52,812 nt of DNA from Leptospira hartskeerlii (GTDB taxonomy: Bacteria > Spirochaetota > Leptospiria > Leptospirales > Leptospiraceae): the NCBI RefSeq assembly GCF_002811475.1, contig NZ_NPDL01000005.1, forward strand, positions 1-52,812, in the 5' to 3' direction. Of this stretch, positions 1 through 12,414 are shown one piece after another. The notes below the pieces were generated by a model. It was not told the DNA's origin. It saw only the letters and a list, made by a program, of their open reading frames with translations, and did no database searches. The translations under genes and the position numbers were made by a program. Numbering within the stretch: position 1 is the first letter of the stretch; every line of letters starts with the position of its first letter.

Positions 1-586
1 ATGCACCGGGAAAATTGAATCCGTCAAAGACACTGGAGACGGTAAAATTTTTAAGGTTTCCACTACTTGGAAAGATCCTGATCTAAAAAATGGAGACTCC
101 ATTTCGGTCAATGGCGCTTGTCACACTGTTACTTCTTTCCAAGAGAAAGGAAACGAATTCGAATTTTATTCTTCTTATAAAACTTTGGAGCTAACGAATT
201 TTGGAAATTTCCAAATCGGAACTAAGATTAATTTAGAAAGATCCGTTCTTCCTCATACTAGAATGGGTGGTCATTTTGTGACCGGCCACGTAGACTTGAC
301 TGGGACTATTTCAATTTCAGAAGAAAAAGATTCTGGAAAAGTAAGAAGGTTTGTAATTTCACATGATCCTTCTTTCACCAAATATTTTGCGGTCCGGGGT
401 AGTGTGACTGTGGACGGAATTTCACTCACTATTGTAGATTCCAGACCTGGAGAGTTTGAGCTAGTTTTGATCCCGGAAACTCTTATTGTTACCAACGCCT
501 CCGAAGCATGGAAAATAGGAGCCAAGGTAAACTTAGAAGTGGACCTGATCGCCAGATATTTAGAGCAACTCGGCAAATATAAATAG
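1..586 (+). CDS. ribE: Riboflavin synthase alpha chain, 5' end cut by the window
   Basis: Riboflavin synthase dismutates two 6,7-dimethyl-8-ribityllumazine molecules to riboflavin in the cytosol. The frame is open from base 2; the first visible residues (TGKIES) align with roughly residue 9 of the family, so only the MFTG-type N-terminus is missing. The two lumazine-binding barrel repeats are visible: SVNGA in the first, then GGHFVTGHVD, and SVTVDGISLTI with VNLEVDLIARY in the second. The usual AVNGxxLT motif has His in place of Leu here. ribBA follows 119 bp downstream on the same strand, giving a riboflavin cluster. Identity is secure; the only truncation is the window edge. Confidence 0.93.
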   Translation, partial: CTGKIESVKDTGDGKIFKVSTTWKDPDLKNGDSISVNGACHTVTSFQEKGNEFEFYSSYKTLELTNFGNFQIGTKINLERSVLPHTRMGGHFVTGHVDLTGTISISEEKDSGKVRRFVISHDPSFTKYFAVRGSVTVDGISLTIVDSRPGEFELVLIPETLIVTNASEAWKIGAKVNLEVDLIARYLEQLGKYK

Positions 587-669
587 GGCCTGGCTCGTTC
601 CTGAAATAGTATCCTTGGTTCGAATTACCAACTATCAGTCTCACTTTTCCGAACTGGTTAGGATTTATC

Positions 670-696
670 ATGGAAAAAAAACAGTCCAAGAAATGA
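670..696 (+). other. Possible 8-codon leader ORF overlapping the ribBA ribosome binding site
   Basis: An ATG at 670 opens an eight-codon frame (MEKKQSKK) whose TGA at 694-696 overlaps the first bases of the GAGGTGG ribosome binding site of ribBA. It lies in the ribBA frame, nine bases ahead of its ATG. I see no ribosome binding site of its own, so it may be chance. If translated, it would place terminating ribosomes on the ribBA start region. Confidence 0.2.
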
Positions 697-705
697 GGTG
701 GAATC

Positions 706-1911
706 ATGATCGGCTCCATTGAACAGGCAATCGAAGATATAAAAGCGGGGAAGATGATCATTCTCGTGGATTCCGAAGACCGGGAAAACGAGGGGGATCT
801 GGTTTGTGCCGCCCAATTCACTGACAAAGAAAAGGTGAATTTTATGGCCACCTATGGAAGGGGCTTAATTTGTTTTCCTATGGAGGGAGACAGGCTCAGA
901 CAACTCGGTCTGAATAGAATGGTGGACGACCTGAGTTTGGGTGACAAACACGGGACCGCATTCACAGTTTCCGTAGACGCAAAGCACGGAACCACTACCG
1001 GGATTTCCGCTCAGGACAGGGCGACCACCATCCAAGTACTTATAGATCCTAAAACTACTCCGGGTGACCTGATGAAGCCTGGTCATTTGTTTCCTCTCCA
1101 AGCGGTTTCTGGCGGAGTGCTCAGAAGAGCGGGCCATACTGAGGCGTCTGTTGATCTATCAAAACTCGCGGGACTTTATCCTGCTGCCGTCATTTGCGAG
1201 ATCATGAACGACGATGGAACCATGTCCCGTCTTCCTGATCTGGAAAAATTCGCAGAAAAACACGGACTCAATATTTACACAATCGAAGATCTGATCCGTT
1301 ACAGAAGGAAAAAAGAAAATCTCATCCATCTGGAAGTTGAAACTAGTCTTCCTACTGAGTATGGGGATTTTACTGTCAGAGCCTATTCTACCATCATCGA
1401 CGATAAAGTCCATGTTGCATTAGTAAAAGGTAAAATTGATAAGAACGAACCTATAATGGTCCGCGTACATTCCGAGTGTTTTACCGGGGATATTTTCGGA
1501 AGCGGGCGTTGTGATTGTGGACCTCAACTCCATTCTGCTCTTTCTATGATCGCTCAAGAAGGGAAGGGTATCCTTCTCTATATGAGGCAAGAAGGTAGAG
1601 GGATCGGTCTCATCAATAAACTCAAGGCTTATAATATGCAGGACCAAGGTTTGGATACTGTAGAAGCTAACGAGAAATTAGGATTTGCTCCCGACCTAAG
1701 AGAGTATGGAGTCGGCGCTCAAATCCTGAAGGACATAGGAGTTGGGAAGATGAAACTTCTTACCAATAACCCTCGTAAGATCGTAGGTCTGGAAGGTTAT
1801 GGTTTGGAAGTTACAGATCGTATTCCTATAGAGATAAAACCTACAGGGAATAACCATCACTATCTATTCACTAAAAAAATGAGAATGGGGCATTTACTCG
1901 GACTGAACTAA
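706..1911 (+). CDS. ribBA: Bifunctional 3,4-dihydroxy-2-butanone-4-phosphate synthase / GTP cyclohydrolase II
   Basis: This fused enzyme supplies both precursors of riboflavin: the RibB half converts ribulose 5-phosphate to the four-carbon unit, and the RibA half opens GTP. The N-terminal half (about 1-200) carries the acidic [11 protein letters not shown] loop and RAGHTEA. The C-terminal half (about 205-401) carries the zinc site (C-x10-C-x-C, in the ECFTGD...RCDCG stretch) and the RQEGRGIGL motif. At 401 residues it has the full fusion length. The ATG at 706 follows a strong GAGGTGG at 696-702. It lies downstream of ribE, and its stop overlaps the convergent pdxH by four bases. I saw no FMN riboswitch in the 119-bp leader. 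Confidence 0.96.
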   Translation: MIGSIEQAIEDIKAGKMIILVDSEDRENEGDLVCAAQFTDKEKVNFMATYGRGLICFPMEGDRLRQLGLNRMVDDLSLGDKHGTAFTVSVDAKHGTTTGISAQDRATTIQVLIDPKTTPGDLMKPGHLFPLQAVSGGVLRRAGHTEASVDLSKLAGLYPAAVICEIMNDDGTMSRLPDLEKFAEKHGLNIYTIEDLIRYRRKKENLIHLEVETSLPTEYGDFTVRAYSTIIDDKVHVALVKGKIDKNEPIMVRVHSECFTGDIFGSGRCDCGPQLHSALSMIAQEGKGILLYMRQEGRGIGLINKLKAYNMQDQGLDTVEANEKLGFAPDLREYGVGAQILKDIGVGKMKLLTNNPRKIVGLEGYGLEVTDRIPIEIKPTGNNHHYLFTKKMRMGHLLGLN

Positions 1912-2549
1912 GGTTGTAGTCTGGTTTTTGCCCAGGAGCCGCTTTCTTTTCGGAACAAGATCCGATCGTGTAAGCGGCTTCTTCGTCCCTGCCAAAATTC
2001 TATTTCAGAAGCTTCTAATATATATCCTCCCCAATTTTCCGGTAGAGGAACAGTCTTGCCTTCGTATTTTAGTTTTAGTTCTTCATAATGTTTATCTAAA
2101 ATAGATCTGTCGGCTACAGGATCGCTTTGGGAAGAAGCGAGCGCACCTATTTGGCTTGCGAACGGTCTGGAATGAAAATAGTCTTCGGAACTTTTTCTGG
2201 AAACTTTGGAGATCTTTCCTCTAACGCGGACCTGTCTTTCTAATTCTGCCCAGAAAAATACCAGGCAGGCATTCGGATTCGAGTCTAATTCTTTTCCCTT
2301 GGCGCTTGCGTAATTCGTATAAAATTGGAATCCTTCATTTTCGATTCCTTTGAGTAGAACGATCCTTGCGTCCGGCATTCCGTCTTTTCGAACAGTCGCC
2401 AATGTCATCGCAGTCGGTTCTGTTACTTCAGAATGGACAGCCTGATCGAACCAGATTTTGAAAAAATCGATGGGAGAATCTCCGATATCTTTTTCGTCCA
2501 GAGAAGCTTTGCTATATTCGTTACGGATATCAGAGATATTTTTTTGCAT
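1908..2549 (-). CDS. pdxH: Pyridoxamine/pyridoxine 5'-phosphate oxidase
   Basis: PdxH is an FMN enzyme that oxidises PNP or PMP to pyridoxal 5'-phosphate in the cytosol. At 213 residues it matches the family. Visible hallmarks are the FMN-binding stretch [16 protein letters not shown], the [11 protein letters not shown] segment, and the C-terminal signature RRSRLHDR followed by the invariant-type ending RLQP. It is the last gene of a tight minus-strand run with the prepilin peptidase (5-bp gap) and a PLP-dependent aminotransferase. An FMN-dependent cofactor gene thus sits tail to tail with the riboflavin genes and downstream of a PLP-using enzyme. Confidence 0.96.
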   Translation of the reverse strand: MQKNISDIRNEYSKASLDEKDIGDSPIDFFKIWFDQAVHSEVTEPTAMTLATVRKDGMPDARIVLLKGIENEGFQFYTNYASAKGKELDSNPNACLVFFWAELERQVRVRGKISKVSRKSSEDYFHSRPFASQIGALASSQSDPVADRSILDKHYEELKLKYEGKTVPLPENWGGYILEASEIEFWQGRRSRLHDRILFRKESGSWAKTRLQP

Positions 2550-2554
2550 ATTGC

Positions 2555-3400
2555 TTATAGAATGAGATCTGCCCAGTTGGGAAGTAAACCTGAATTTGAG
2601 AGCATTCTAGCTATAAATGTCAATGCCAGACCGATCGAGAAATATACTCCCATCGGGATCGGAACTTGTCGTAAGCTTTCTCCTTTTTTTCTTTTTAGTA
2701 CTGTGACTATGACCGCAATCCCATAAGAAGAATTTAAGAAGAAGATCCACCAAGGATGCATGCATAAAAATGCAAAGGCGGGAGCGAATATTGCGTCTGC
2801 AAATCCCATACTCGCAGGAAATATAAAATATATTAAGAAAAATACGGCGGAAAAAGAAACATAAACGATCAACTCGGCTTTACCCGGGATAGAATCGAAT
2901 AATAGATAATTCGCCAATGCTCCAAACAGAAGAATGAAAGGCAAATTTTCGTAGTCCAAAGAAAACTTTTTGAAGTCAGTGCTTGCGGCGACTAACAAAT
3001 GCCCGCATAAAGCTACGAATGCAAAACTTCCGAGTAATTTTCCGGAAAGAAGAAAGGAGACTACAAATAGTAATCCGAATACAGCCTCACATAGTGAGTA
3101 GATTGGATTGATCTGGGCTTTGCAGTTCGAGCATTCTTTTTTAGAGATCCAGTATCCGAATACTGGAATGATCGCGATACCTTTGATCGGTGCTCCGCAG
3201 GATTCGCAGGCAGAAGGTTCTATTAAGATTTTTTTAAGTCTGAAAAGTTTGGAGCCGATCTTTCTTTCCTTTCCGTAATAGAATCTGAGGATTCTATAAG
3301 CCAAGGTAGAATAAAAACTTCCCATGGAAAAGGAGACTAACACGCCTCCTATCCATATAATGAAGACCAAACTTGGGAATTCGGAATAGTACTCCGCCAA
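2555..3400 (-). CDS. Type IV prepilin peptidase (A24 aspartic protease family)
   Basis: Inner-membrane enzyme that cleaves, and usually N-methylates, type IV pilin or type II secretion pseudopilin leaders. The 281-residue sequence has an N-terminal membrane segment and a cytoplasmic zinc-type loop with two Cys pairs (CESCG and CSNCK), then several further membrane helices. The two catalytic aspartates are present: STDFKKFSLD after the third or fourth helix and GFADAIFA, equivalent to the usual GxGDxK. In the second motif the Lys is replaced, so it is slightly divergent. No pilin gene lies nearby; the neighbours are an aminotransferase (9-bp gap) and pdxH. PilD/GspO-type function is inferred from the fold and both aspartates. 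Confidence 0.88.
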   Translation of the reverse strand: MAEYYSEFPSLVFIIWIGGVLVSFSMGSFYSTLAYRILRFYYGKERKIGSKLFRLKKILIEPSACESCGAPIKGIAIIPVFGYWISKKECSNCKAQINPIYSLCEAVFGLLFVVSFLLSGKLLGSFAFVALCGHLLVAASTDFKKFSLDYENLPFILLFGALANYLLFDSIPGKAELIVYVSFSAVFFLIYFIFPASMGFADAIFAPAFAFLCMHPWWIFFLNSSYGIAVIVTVLKRKKGESLRQVPIPMGVYFSIGLALTFIARMLSNSGLLPNWADLIL

Positions 3401-3409
3401 AATTTTCTC

Positions 3410-4525
3410 TTAAGACGCCAGTTCTTTTAAGGCTTGAACGCCTCGTTTCAGATTCTCCCATTCGGAAGCAAAACTGATACGGATATATTCTTTGGAATCT
3501 ACGAATATATAGCCTGGGACTAAGATCAGACCTTTTTCTTTTACAGCTCTTACGACAAAATCATCGTCCTTCTCTTTTATTTTTAAGAAGAAGTAGAATG
3601 CGCCCCCGCTTTTTTTCAGTTGATAATGGTCTTTCAGATTTTCGTAAACAAAATCCCTCTTTTCCTTATAATCATCTATATAAGGTTGCATCTCGGTTTT
3701 TAGAGCTTCTATTCCCATCCACTGGGTGACGGAAGGCGCACAAACCAAAGTGTATTGTTGTAAGGTAGTTAATGTTTTTATAATGGGAGCGGGAGCAACA
3801 ATCGAAGCAAGTCTAAGCCCGGTCATACTATACGTTTTGGAGAATCCTGAAAGAGTGATTGCTCTTTCATAAAAAGATCCTACAGATAAGAAGGATTTAT
3901 CGTAATCAAACTTCTCATAGATCTCGTCGGAGATCAGATAAGCTCCCGTTTTTTCCGCAAGTTCCGCAAGCGCAGTCAGTTGTTTTTTGGTTAAAACTGT
4001 TCCGGTAGGATTGGAAGGAGTGGAGAAGATAATGATCTTGAGTTTCTTATCCTTGAACGCATTCAGATCTTCCGGTTGAAAATCTTCAGACACTGTATGC
4101 ATCTTCCCACCGTAAATTTTGATATAAGCAGGATACATTAAGAAGTGAGGAGTTACTACAAGACACTCGTCTCCTTCGTCCAAAAGAGAATTGAAAAGTA
4201 ATAAAAACGCAGAGCTGATCCCTGAAGTGACCAAAATACGATCAGGACTTGCATAATCGATCTGGTTTTCCTGTTTGTATTTTTGGGAAAGAGCTTCTTT
4301 CAGTTCGGGAATTCCTGCAGTTAAGGTATAAGCAGTTTTTCCGTCACGTAGCGCTTTTACTCCAGCTTCTACAATATTTGGAGGACAAGGAAAATGAGGT
4401 TGTCCAATGGAAAGATTGATCGGGTCTTTTAAGGTCCCGGCAAGTTCGAATGCTTTTCGGATGGCTGAGGAATCCAAACCTTGGATTCTTTGCGCTAGTA
4501 CATAATCAAGGGTACTTTGGCTCAT
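3410..4525 (-). CDS. Class I/II pyridoxal-phosphate aminotransferase, aspartate-aminotransferase-like
   Basis: Fold-type I PLP enzyme of 371 residues that would transfer an amino group between an amino acid and a 2-oxo acid. Visible features are the N-terminal INLSIGQPHF segment, SNPTGTVL (PLP/substrate Asn-Pro region), DEIYEKF, and the PLP lysine in SGFSKTYSMTGLRL, followed by a C-terminal Arg segment (EYIRISFAS). These place it in the AspC/PatA-like branch, but substrate cannot be read from sequence. It starts at ATG 4525 and heads a three-gene run ending in pdxH, which makes its own cofactor. Confidence 0.9.
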   Translation of the reverse strand: MSQSTLDYVLAQRIQGLDSSAIRKAFELAGTLKDPINLSIGQPHFPCPPNIVEAGVKALRDGKTAYTLTAGIPELKEALSQKYKQENQIDYASPDRILVTSGISSAFLLLFNSLLDEGDECLVVTPHFLMYPAYIKIYGGKMHTVSEDFQPEDLNAFKDKKLKIIIFSTPSNPTGTVLTKKQLTALAELAEKTGAYLISDEIYEKFDYDKSFLSVGSFYERAITLSGFSKTYSMTGLRLASIVAPAPIIKTLTTLQQYTLVCAPSVTQWMGIEALKTEMQPYIDDYKEKRDFVYENLKDHYQLKKSGGAFYFFLKIKEKDDDFVVRAVKEKGLILVPGYIFVDSKEYIRISFASEWENLKRGVQALKELAS

Positions 4526-4579
4526 ATAAATACGCTAATGTGAAAGCCATTTGTTCGTCAAACTGGTTTCGCCAGAACT

Positions 4580-4593
4580 GTTGGAGTTCCTAC
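4580..4593 (+). repeat. Dispersed 14-bp hyphenated palindrome, copy 1
   Basis: The sequence GTTGGAGTTCCTAC occurs exactly here and at 11050-11063, and as its reverse complement at 50257-50270. Close variants lie at 4623-4637 and 46814-46827. The copies fit GTNGGARYTCCNAC. This one lies between the divergent starts of the aminotransferase and the AAA ATPase. Function unknown. Confidence 0.6.
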
Positions 4594-4622
4594 ATCATAC
4601 TCATGCATACCTCCGCTGAACA

Positions 4623-4637
4623 GTTGGAGTTCCCAAC
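4623..4637 (+). repeat. Dispersed palindrome variant, copy 2
   Basis: GTTGGAGTTCCCAAC is a variant of the 14-bp repeat, 29 bp after copy 1 and in the same orientation. The arms GTTGG and CCAAC pair perfectly around AGTTC. It lies 64 bp ahead of the AAA ATPase start, so the two copies together could be an operator pair or a repeat remnant. Confidence 0.5.
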
Positions 4638-4701
4638 CAATCGTTCTCAGAAATAACGAAATGAGATTGCCTCGGAATTCCACTTTCCGGATCTTGGGGA
4701 C

Positions 4702-7731
<3,030 letters not shown>

Positions 7732-7765
7732 CGGCAAGCGGGACAAACCCCGCTCCTTGGGAACT

Positions 7766-8248
7766 ATGGCAACTAAAAAGGAAAAAGACAATAGCCCTCA
7801 ACCTCTGGTGAATAAAAAAGCCAAGTTTAACTTCGAGTTGATCTCATTCATCGAAGCAGGCATCGTTTTGTCCGGATCGGAAGTCAAAAGTCTCCGAGAA
7901 AAAAAAGCAAATCTGACTGACGCGTTTGCTAAGATAAAGAACGGAGAAGTTTACCTGGATAGTTTTTCCATTACTCCGTACAAGAACGGGGGATATTCAA
8001 ACCATCCGGATATCCGCCCGCGTAAACTTCTACTGAATAGAAAAGAGATAGATAAGTTAGATAAACAGATCAAAGAAAAGGGATTGGTGCTTGTCGCTAC
8101 TAAAGTATATTTTAAAGACAACCGTTGGGCCAAGGTGGAGTTAGCATTAGGAAAACCTAAAAAACTCTACGATAAACGGGAAGATATGAAAAAAAGCGAC
8201 GCAAAACTGGAAATCGCGAGAGCGATGAAGACCAAGAATTACTCCTAA
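7766..8248 (+). CDS. smpB: SsrA-binding protein SmpB
   Basis: SmpB binds tmRNA and delivers it to stalled ribosomes during trans-translation. The 160-residue protein from ATG 7766 shows the family core: [18 protein letters not shown], the ISPY-equivalent [13 protein letters not shown], and the tail [15 protein letters not shown] followed by a basic stretch. A TTG three codons upstream (7757) is in frame, but the MATKKEK start matches the family better. It directly precedes der with no intergenic base. The tmRNA gene itself is not in the window. Confidence 0.96.
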   Translation: MATKKEKDNSPQPLVNKKAKFNFELISFIEAGIVLSGSEVKSLREKKANLTDAFAKIKNGEVYLDSFSITPYKNGGYSNHPDIRPRKLLLNRKEIDKLDKQIKEKGLVLVATKVYFKDNRWAKVELALGKPKKLYDKREDMKKSDAKLEIARAMKTKNYS

Positions 8249-9625
8249 ATGTCCTCTAAAAAAAGAGTTCCAATTATTAGCATCGTAGGACGCCAGAATG
8301 TTGGTAAGTCCACATTATTCAACGCACTTCTTAAAAAGAAATTAGCGATCACCGAGGATTATCCAGGTGTGACGCGCGATGTCCTTCGTGCTCGTGTTTT
8401 AAATCCGGAGAAGGGACTGGACTTTATTCTATGCGATACTCCTGGCTTGGATATAGAAAGACCGGAAAGTCTAGAAGAAGCAGTTCTCGAAAATGCTTTC
8501 AGACAAGTAGCCGAATCCGACCTTGTAGTTTTTCTTTTAGATCTTCATGAGGTCACTTCATACGATTCCAGACTGATCGATAAATTTAGAAAAGATCCGG
8601 AATTGAATCAGATCCCAGTATTATACTGTGTAAACAAAGTGGATCATCCGGAAGACGAAGAAGATCTGGATTCTTTTTATAAAATGGGTTTGTCGGAGAT
8701 CCTACCGATTTCCGCTATTGGAAGAAGGAATCTTCCTCTTCTTTTGGAAAAGATCGCATTCTTACTTCCAAATGCAAAAAGAAGAAACCAAACCACGGAA
8801 GAAGGGGAAACTCCTTCTGTTTCTAACGAGGACTTCAGTCTCGCAATCGTAGGAAAACCGAATGCTGGAAAATCCAGTTTATTAAATGCACTTTGCGGAT
8901 ATGATAGAGCTGTCGTGAGCGAAGTTGCCGGAACAACTCGAGATTCCGTGGATACAACCGTTACCTTTGACGGCAAAAAAATCCGTATCACTGACACTGC
9001 AGGCATCCGAAGGAAATCGGATAAGGCAGAAGCCTTGGAATTTTATTCCTACCAAAGAACAAAAAGAACCATCCAAAATTCCGATGTAGTCATTCATCTT
9101 TTGGATGCACTTAAAGGTTTTGGAGAATTCGATAAAAAGATCGTTGGAATGCTCCAGGAAGAAGGGAAACCATTCTTACTCGCTGTAAATAAATGGGACG
9201 CAATAGAAGATAAGGATAATGATTCCTTTAAAAACTACCAAGAGCGTTTGTATTCCAGATTTCCTCTCTTAAAAGAGATACAAATCATCACTTTAAGTGC
9301 TAAGGAAAAACAGAGGATCCATAAGATGATGGAGATGACCATCGATCTTGCGTCCCGTTCTAAGAAAAAGATCTCCACTTCCGAATTGAATCAATCTCTT
9401 AGAGCTTGGATGGCGGAAGCGGGTAGGTCCTTCTCCGCAAACAAACCTCCTAAGATGTTGTATTGTACACAAGTTTCTGTTTCTCCGTTTCATTTGATCT
9501 TATTCGTAAATCATGTAGATTATTTTAAATCCAACCTATTAACATTCATTAAGAAGAAATTGACTGAAAAGTATAATTTGAAAGGGATCCCGATCCGTTT
9601 GGAATTGAGATCTGATCGAAAATGA
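8249..9625 (+). CDS. der: Ribosome biogenesis GTPase Der (EngA)
   Basis: Der is an essential tandem GTPase acting in 50S subunit maturation. It has 458 residues. The first G domain has GRQNVGKS (14-21) and DTPGLD, with NKVD as the base-specificity motif. The second has GKPNAGKS at about 204, DTAGIRRK and NKWD. The C-terminal KH-like domain ends in GIPIRLELR. The ATG follows the smpB stop with no gap, and the TGA overlaps the plsY start as ATGA, so smpB-der-plsY are probably translationally coupled. Confidence 0.97.
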   Translation: MSSKKRVPIISIVGRQNVGKSTLFNALLKKKLAITEDYPGVTRDVLRARVLNPEKGLDFILCDTPGLDIERPESLEEAVLENAFRQVAESDLVVFLLDLHEVTSYDSRLIDKFRKDPELNQIPVLYCVNKVDHPEDEEDLDSFYKMGLSEILPISAIGRRNLPLLLEKIAFLLPNAKRRNQTTEEGETPSVSNEDFSLAIVGKPNAGKSSLLNALCGYDRAVVSEVAGTTRDSVDTTVTFDGKKIRITDTAGIRRKSDKAEALEFYSYQRTKRTIQNSDVVIHLLDALKGFGEFDKKIVGMLQEEGKPFLLAVNKWDAIEDKDNDSFKNYQERLYSRFPLLKEIQIITLSAKEKQRIHKMMEMTIDLASRSKKKISTSELNQSLRAWMAEAGRSFSANKPPKMLYCTQVSVSPFHLILFVNHVDYFKSNLLTFIKKKLTEKYNLKGIPIRLELRSDRK

Positions 9626-10254
9626 ACGAGCTGTATCCATACTTCTTGCCTGCATCTTTTCTATTAGGTTCTATTCCTTTTGGTTTTTTGGCAGCGAAAT
9701 TAAAAGGGATAGATATTCGACAAAAAGGAAGCGGGAATATCGGTGCTACCAACGTAACCCGTTTACTTGGATGGAAGATTGGACTACCTGTTTTACTTTT
9801 AGATATCGCTAAGGGTGCAGTTTTTCCGCTCACTGTCAGATTGGTATATGGGGATTCCCAAGAATTACTTTCCCTTTTTTGCGGAGTTGTCGCGGTTCTA
9901 GGTCATATGTTTTCTCCCTTCTTAAAATTTAAAGGGGGCAAAGGAGTGGCGACTAGTTTCGGAGTATTTGCAGTGCTTGCTCCAGGCCCAACTCTAATTA
10001 CATTAATTGTATTCTTAAGTTTGAAAAAGATTTTTGGTTTCGTATCTATTGGTTCTATAGGAGGAGCGGTCACCCTACCTATTTCGTATTATCTACTTTC
10101 TTTAATAGAAGGCAAAAGTTTTAATACACCTATCTTTTGGGCAATCATATGTATCAGTTCTACGATCTTGGTTTTACACAGAACCAATTTGATCCGGTTG
10201 ATCAAAGGCCAAGAGTTTGCTTCCGATAAAGAGAAGTATAAAGACCAAGAATAA
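9622..10254 (+). CDS. plsY: Glycerol-3-phosphate acyltransferase PlsY
   Basis: Integral membrane enzyme that transfers acyl groups from acyl-phosphate to glycerol 3-phosphate, the first step of phospholipid synthesis. The 210-residue protein shows the three cytoplasmic loop motifs: [18 protein letters not shown] with GSGNIGATN, then [18 protein letters not shown], and the later HRTNLIRL. About five membrane helices are apparent. The start overlaps the der stop by four bases. PlsX, which makes acyl-phosphate, is not in the window. Confidence 0.96.
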   Translation: MNELYPYFLPASFLLGSIPFGFLAAKLKGIDIRQKGSGNIGATNVTRLLGWKIGLPVLLLDIAKGAVFPLTVRLVYGDSQELLSLFCGVVAVLGHMFSPFLKFKGGKGVATSFGVFAVLAPGPTLITLIVFLSLKKIFGFVSIGSIGGAVTLPISYYLLSLIEGKSFNTPIFWAIICISSTILVLHRTNLIRLIKGQEFASDKEKYKDQE

Positions 10255-10333
10255 ACTTTTTCTAAAATTTCCAAATTTCAGTTTTAGGCTTGAACTGAAA
10301 GAGAGTCCGATCTAAAAATCTTCCTTAAGGTTT

Positions 10334-11020
10334 ATGATTCACAAGGAGATAGACGAAAATCGTACCAGGGAAGAGAAGATCGAGAGTCTGAATCGATTCT
10401 TGCAAGCTCATCCTTTGGCGGAAATCCAAGATCTGTACAAATGGCTCTATTACGGAGAATTCGGAGAGATCGCCATCCAAGAATTTTATACCGAAAAAAA
10501 GAATGCTCCTGCTCTTCACTCTATGTTGGAAGAGTTAAGATTCGACGCGGACAATAATATTTCTCCTGAAAATGTTTGGGAACCTCTTGGTTTTTCGCAA
10601 AGATATCTTATGGTCTATCTTACACCATATTACAATATGGAATATCCTCTGATGAGAGTGGTTAATCTAATCCAAAGGTCTTCTGCTTTCCAAGGATATA
10701 GAATGAGATTCAAACTAGATTGGATCTTACTCAAGGACGAGATAGTCTCCCGCAATATTGGCTTCTCCAAACAAGACTTTATCAATTTTGAAGATAGGAT
10801 CCAGTTCCATCAATTGCCTGAGCTGGACTTCTCGGATACATTCAAACAAAATTATCCGGCAGCCAAAAGGATTATCGCAGGCAAATTATTCTTCGAATAT
10901 TTCCCGGAATTTATAGGAGAACCGAGGGGATTTACGTTACTCGAGGACGAGGCTGGTTCTTCTATTCCGGAAGAGGAGGAAGAAATGGTTTATCCGCGCT
11001 GGGAAGGTGAGGCATTGTAG
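10334..11020 (+). CDS. Uncharacterised 228-residue cytosolic protein
   Basis: I do not recognise this family. The product has no signal peptide or membrane helix, is rich in aromatic and acidic residues, and looks mostly helical, ending with an acidic stretch (EEEEEMVYP). The ATG at 10334 follows AAGG about seven bases upstream. It lies 79 bp after plsY on the same strand, without an obvious terminator between, so it may be read through from the smpB-der-plsY run. Codon use resembles its neighbours. Confidence 0.7.
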   Translation: MIHKEIDENRTREEKIESLNRFLQAHPLAEIQDLYKWLYYGEFGEIAIQEFYTEKKNAPALHSMLEELRFDADNNISPENVWEPLGFSQRYLMVYLTPYYNMEYPLMRVVNLIQRSSAFQGYRMRFKLDWILLKDEIVSRNIGFSKQDFINFEDRIQFHQLPELDFSDTFKQNYPAAKRIIAGKLFFEYFPEFIGEPRGFTLLEDEAGSSIPEEEEEMVYPRWEGEAL

Positions 11021-11049
11021 TGAAACCTACAATCCTCTTTGACCCGTCT

Positions 11050-11063
11050 GTTGGAGTTCCTAC
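11050..11063 (+). repeat. Dispersed 14-bp hyphenated palindrome, copy 3
   Basis: Exact match to copy 1 at 4580-4593, located 29 bp after the stop of the 228-residue protein and about 95 bp ahead of the next small gene. It has no T-run, so it is not a normal intrinsic terminator. Confidence 0.6.
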
Positions 11064-11156
11064 CACGCGACACAAAAGACGCTTTTTTCCCAGAAATTTC
11101 TTTCTTTACAAAACTTGCTGAATAGTCTAAATTTTGTAAAAATAGGATTCGCAGTT

Positions 11157-11369
11157 ATGTTACAAGAAATCAATGCAGCTGGAAGCAATAACCGAGCAGC
11201 TCAACAATTCTCCCAATCCGAATTCACTATCCGCAATATGCCGGATCGTCTTCACCCGCTGAGCAACATGGATACAGTTGTTACAGCACCGAAGAGTCTC
11301 GCCAAGGTAGGCGTAAATACCGACGATCAAATGACACGCAGGGGTTATCTAATCGATCTAAATGCATGA
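11157..11369 (+). CDS. Small 70-residue protein of unknown function
   Basis: From ATG 11157 this frame encodes 70 residues with no signal peptide or membrane segment, beginning MLQEINAAG and ending RRGYLIDLNA. An AGGA lies about ten bases upstream. A TTG at 11115 in the same frame would add 14 residues but has no ribosome binding site. A strong intrinsic terminator starts 31 bp after the stop, so this is a discrete short transcription unit end. The N-terminal part is Asn/Ala/Gln-rich and the rest is mixed. I cannot assign a family. Confidence 0.6.
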   Translation: MLQEINAAGSNNRAAQQFSQSEFTIRNMPDRLHPLSNMDTVVTAPKSLAKVGVNTDDQMTRRGYLIDLNA

Positions 11370-11400
11370 TCTTTCAGATACAGGCTAAATCGAAAGGAAA

Positions 11401-11426
11401 ACCCGGCACTAAGGCCGGGTTTTTTA
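11401..11426 (+). terminator. Rho-independent terminator after the 70-residue protein gene
   Basis: A perfect 7-bp stem, ACCCGGC paired with GCCGGGT, with a 6-base loop (ACTAAG), followed by a run of T. Upstream A residues extend the pairing. Confidence 0.9.
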
Positions 11427-11481
11427 TTATACTCCTCTTCAAGGAGAAAACAAAAAAACTGGTAATGAGGCAGAACTAGGA

Positions 11482-12414
11482 ATGTTCCAAAATCAATCTA
11501 TAAAATTCTTTATCCTTCTTGTAATCGCCATGGTGAGTTGGGGATTCGCTTGGCCTTCTGCAAAATCGATTGTGGGCACTGAACCTCCTATCGTAATCGT
11601 GTTCTGGAGATTTTTAGCGACTGCACTTTCTTTGGTTCCGATCTTGATCTTGAGAAAAGAATCAATCGCTTTGCCTGATAAAAAAGGATTAGTACAGGTT
11701 GCAACAGGCGCCGTATTATACACAATCTACAATCAATTCTTCTTATTGGGACTTACGCAAGGATTAGCCGGAGCCGGTGGGGTTTTAGTCACCACAATGA
11801 ATCCGATCTTTACCTATATCTTGGTCCACACCTTCCAAAGAAAACTCCCTTCCGGAAAAGAATTTATAGGTTTGTTCATCGGATTAACTGGCGGATTTTT
11901 ACTCTTAAAAATTTGGGAAGGAGATTGGACGCAACTGTTCCAATCGGGAAACGTTTACTTTTTACTTTGCGCGTTCAGTTGGGCAATTCTAAGCATGAAC
12001 AGCCATAGCACCGGACAAAGAATTTCTCCTATGGTATACAGCTTTTATGTGTTTAGTATCGGAACAGTGCTTGATCTATTTCTTGCATTTCCATATGACT
12101 TAAGCGGAGTAATGGATAATAATTGGAATTTTTGGGCTCAACTACTTTATCTTTCCGTAATATCTACAACGTTCGGTACCACAGTGTATTTTTACGCTTC
12201 AAGTAGATTAGGTTCCAGGACGGCGAGTTCCTTTATATTCTTAGTTCCAGTCACGGCACTTTTTGGAAGTTGGATCTTTCTGGGAGAAGAGCCTAAATTG
12301 AGCACATTACTAGGTGGGATGTTTGCGATCTCTTCAGTGATCATACTGAATAGAACTCAAGGAAAAAAAGAAGAAGTTTCGGAGACGGAGGAAGAGTTAG
12401 AAGTCCCGAATTAA
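11482..12414 (+). CDS. EamA/DMT-superfamily transporter
   Basis: A 310-residue inner-membrane protein with about ten hydrophobic helices in two EamA repeats. The first begins at about residue 10 with the Trp-Gly-rich VSWGFAWPSAK pattern, the second at about 155 with FSWAILSMNSH. The conserved FLGEEP pattern lies near the end of the last repeat, and the C-terminus is short and acidic. Family members export amino acids or other metabolites; the substrate cannot be predicted here. It begins just after the terminator at 11401-11426, and its stop overlaps the convergent small gene by four bases. Confidence 0.87.
   Translation: MFQNQSIKFFILLVIAMVSWGFAWPSAKSIVGTEPPIVIVFWRFLATALSLVPILILRKESIALPDKKGLVQVATGAVLYTIYNQFFLLGLTQGLAGAGGVLVTTMNPIFTYILVHTFQRKLPSGKEFIGLFIGLTGGFLLLKIWEGDWTQLFQSGNVYFLLCAFSWAILSMNSHSTGQRISPMVYSFYVFSIGTVLDLFLAFPYDLSGVMDNNWNFWAQLLYLSVISTTFGTTVYFYASSRLGSRTASSFIFLVPVTALFGSWIFLGEEPKLSTLLGGMFAISSVIILNRTQGKKEEVSETEEELEVPN

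Noticed and set aside
587..705. FMN riboswitch ahead of ribBA
   Set aside because: The 119-bp leader lacks the conserved RFN helix sequences and any terminator/antiterminator pair.
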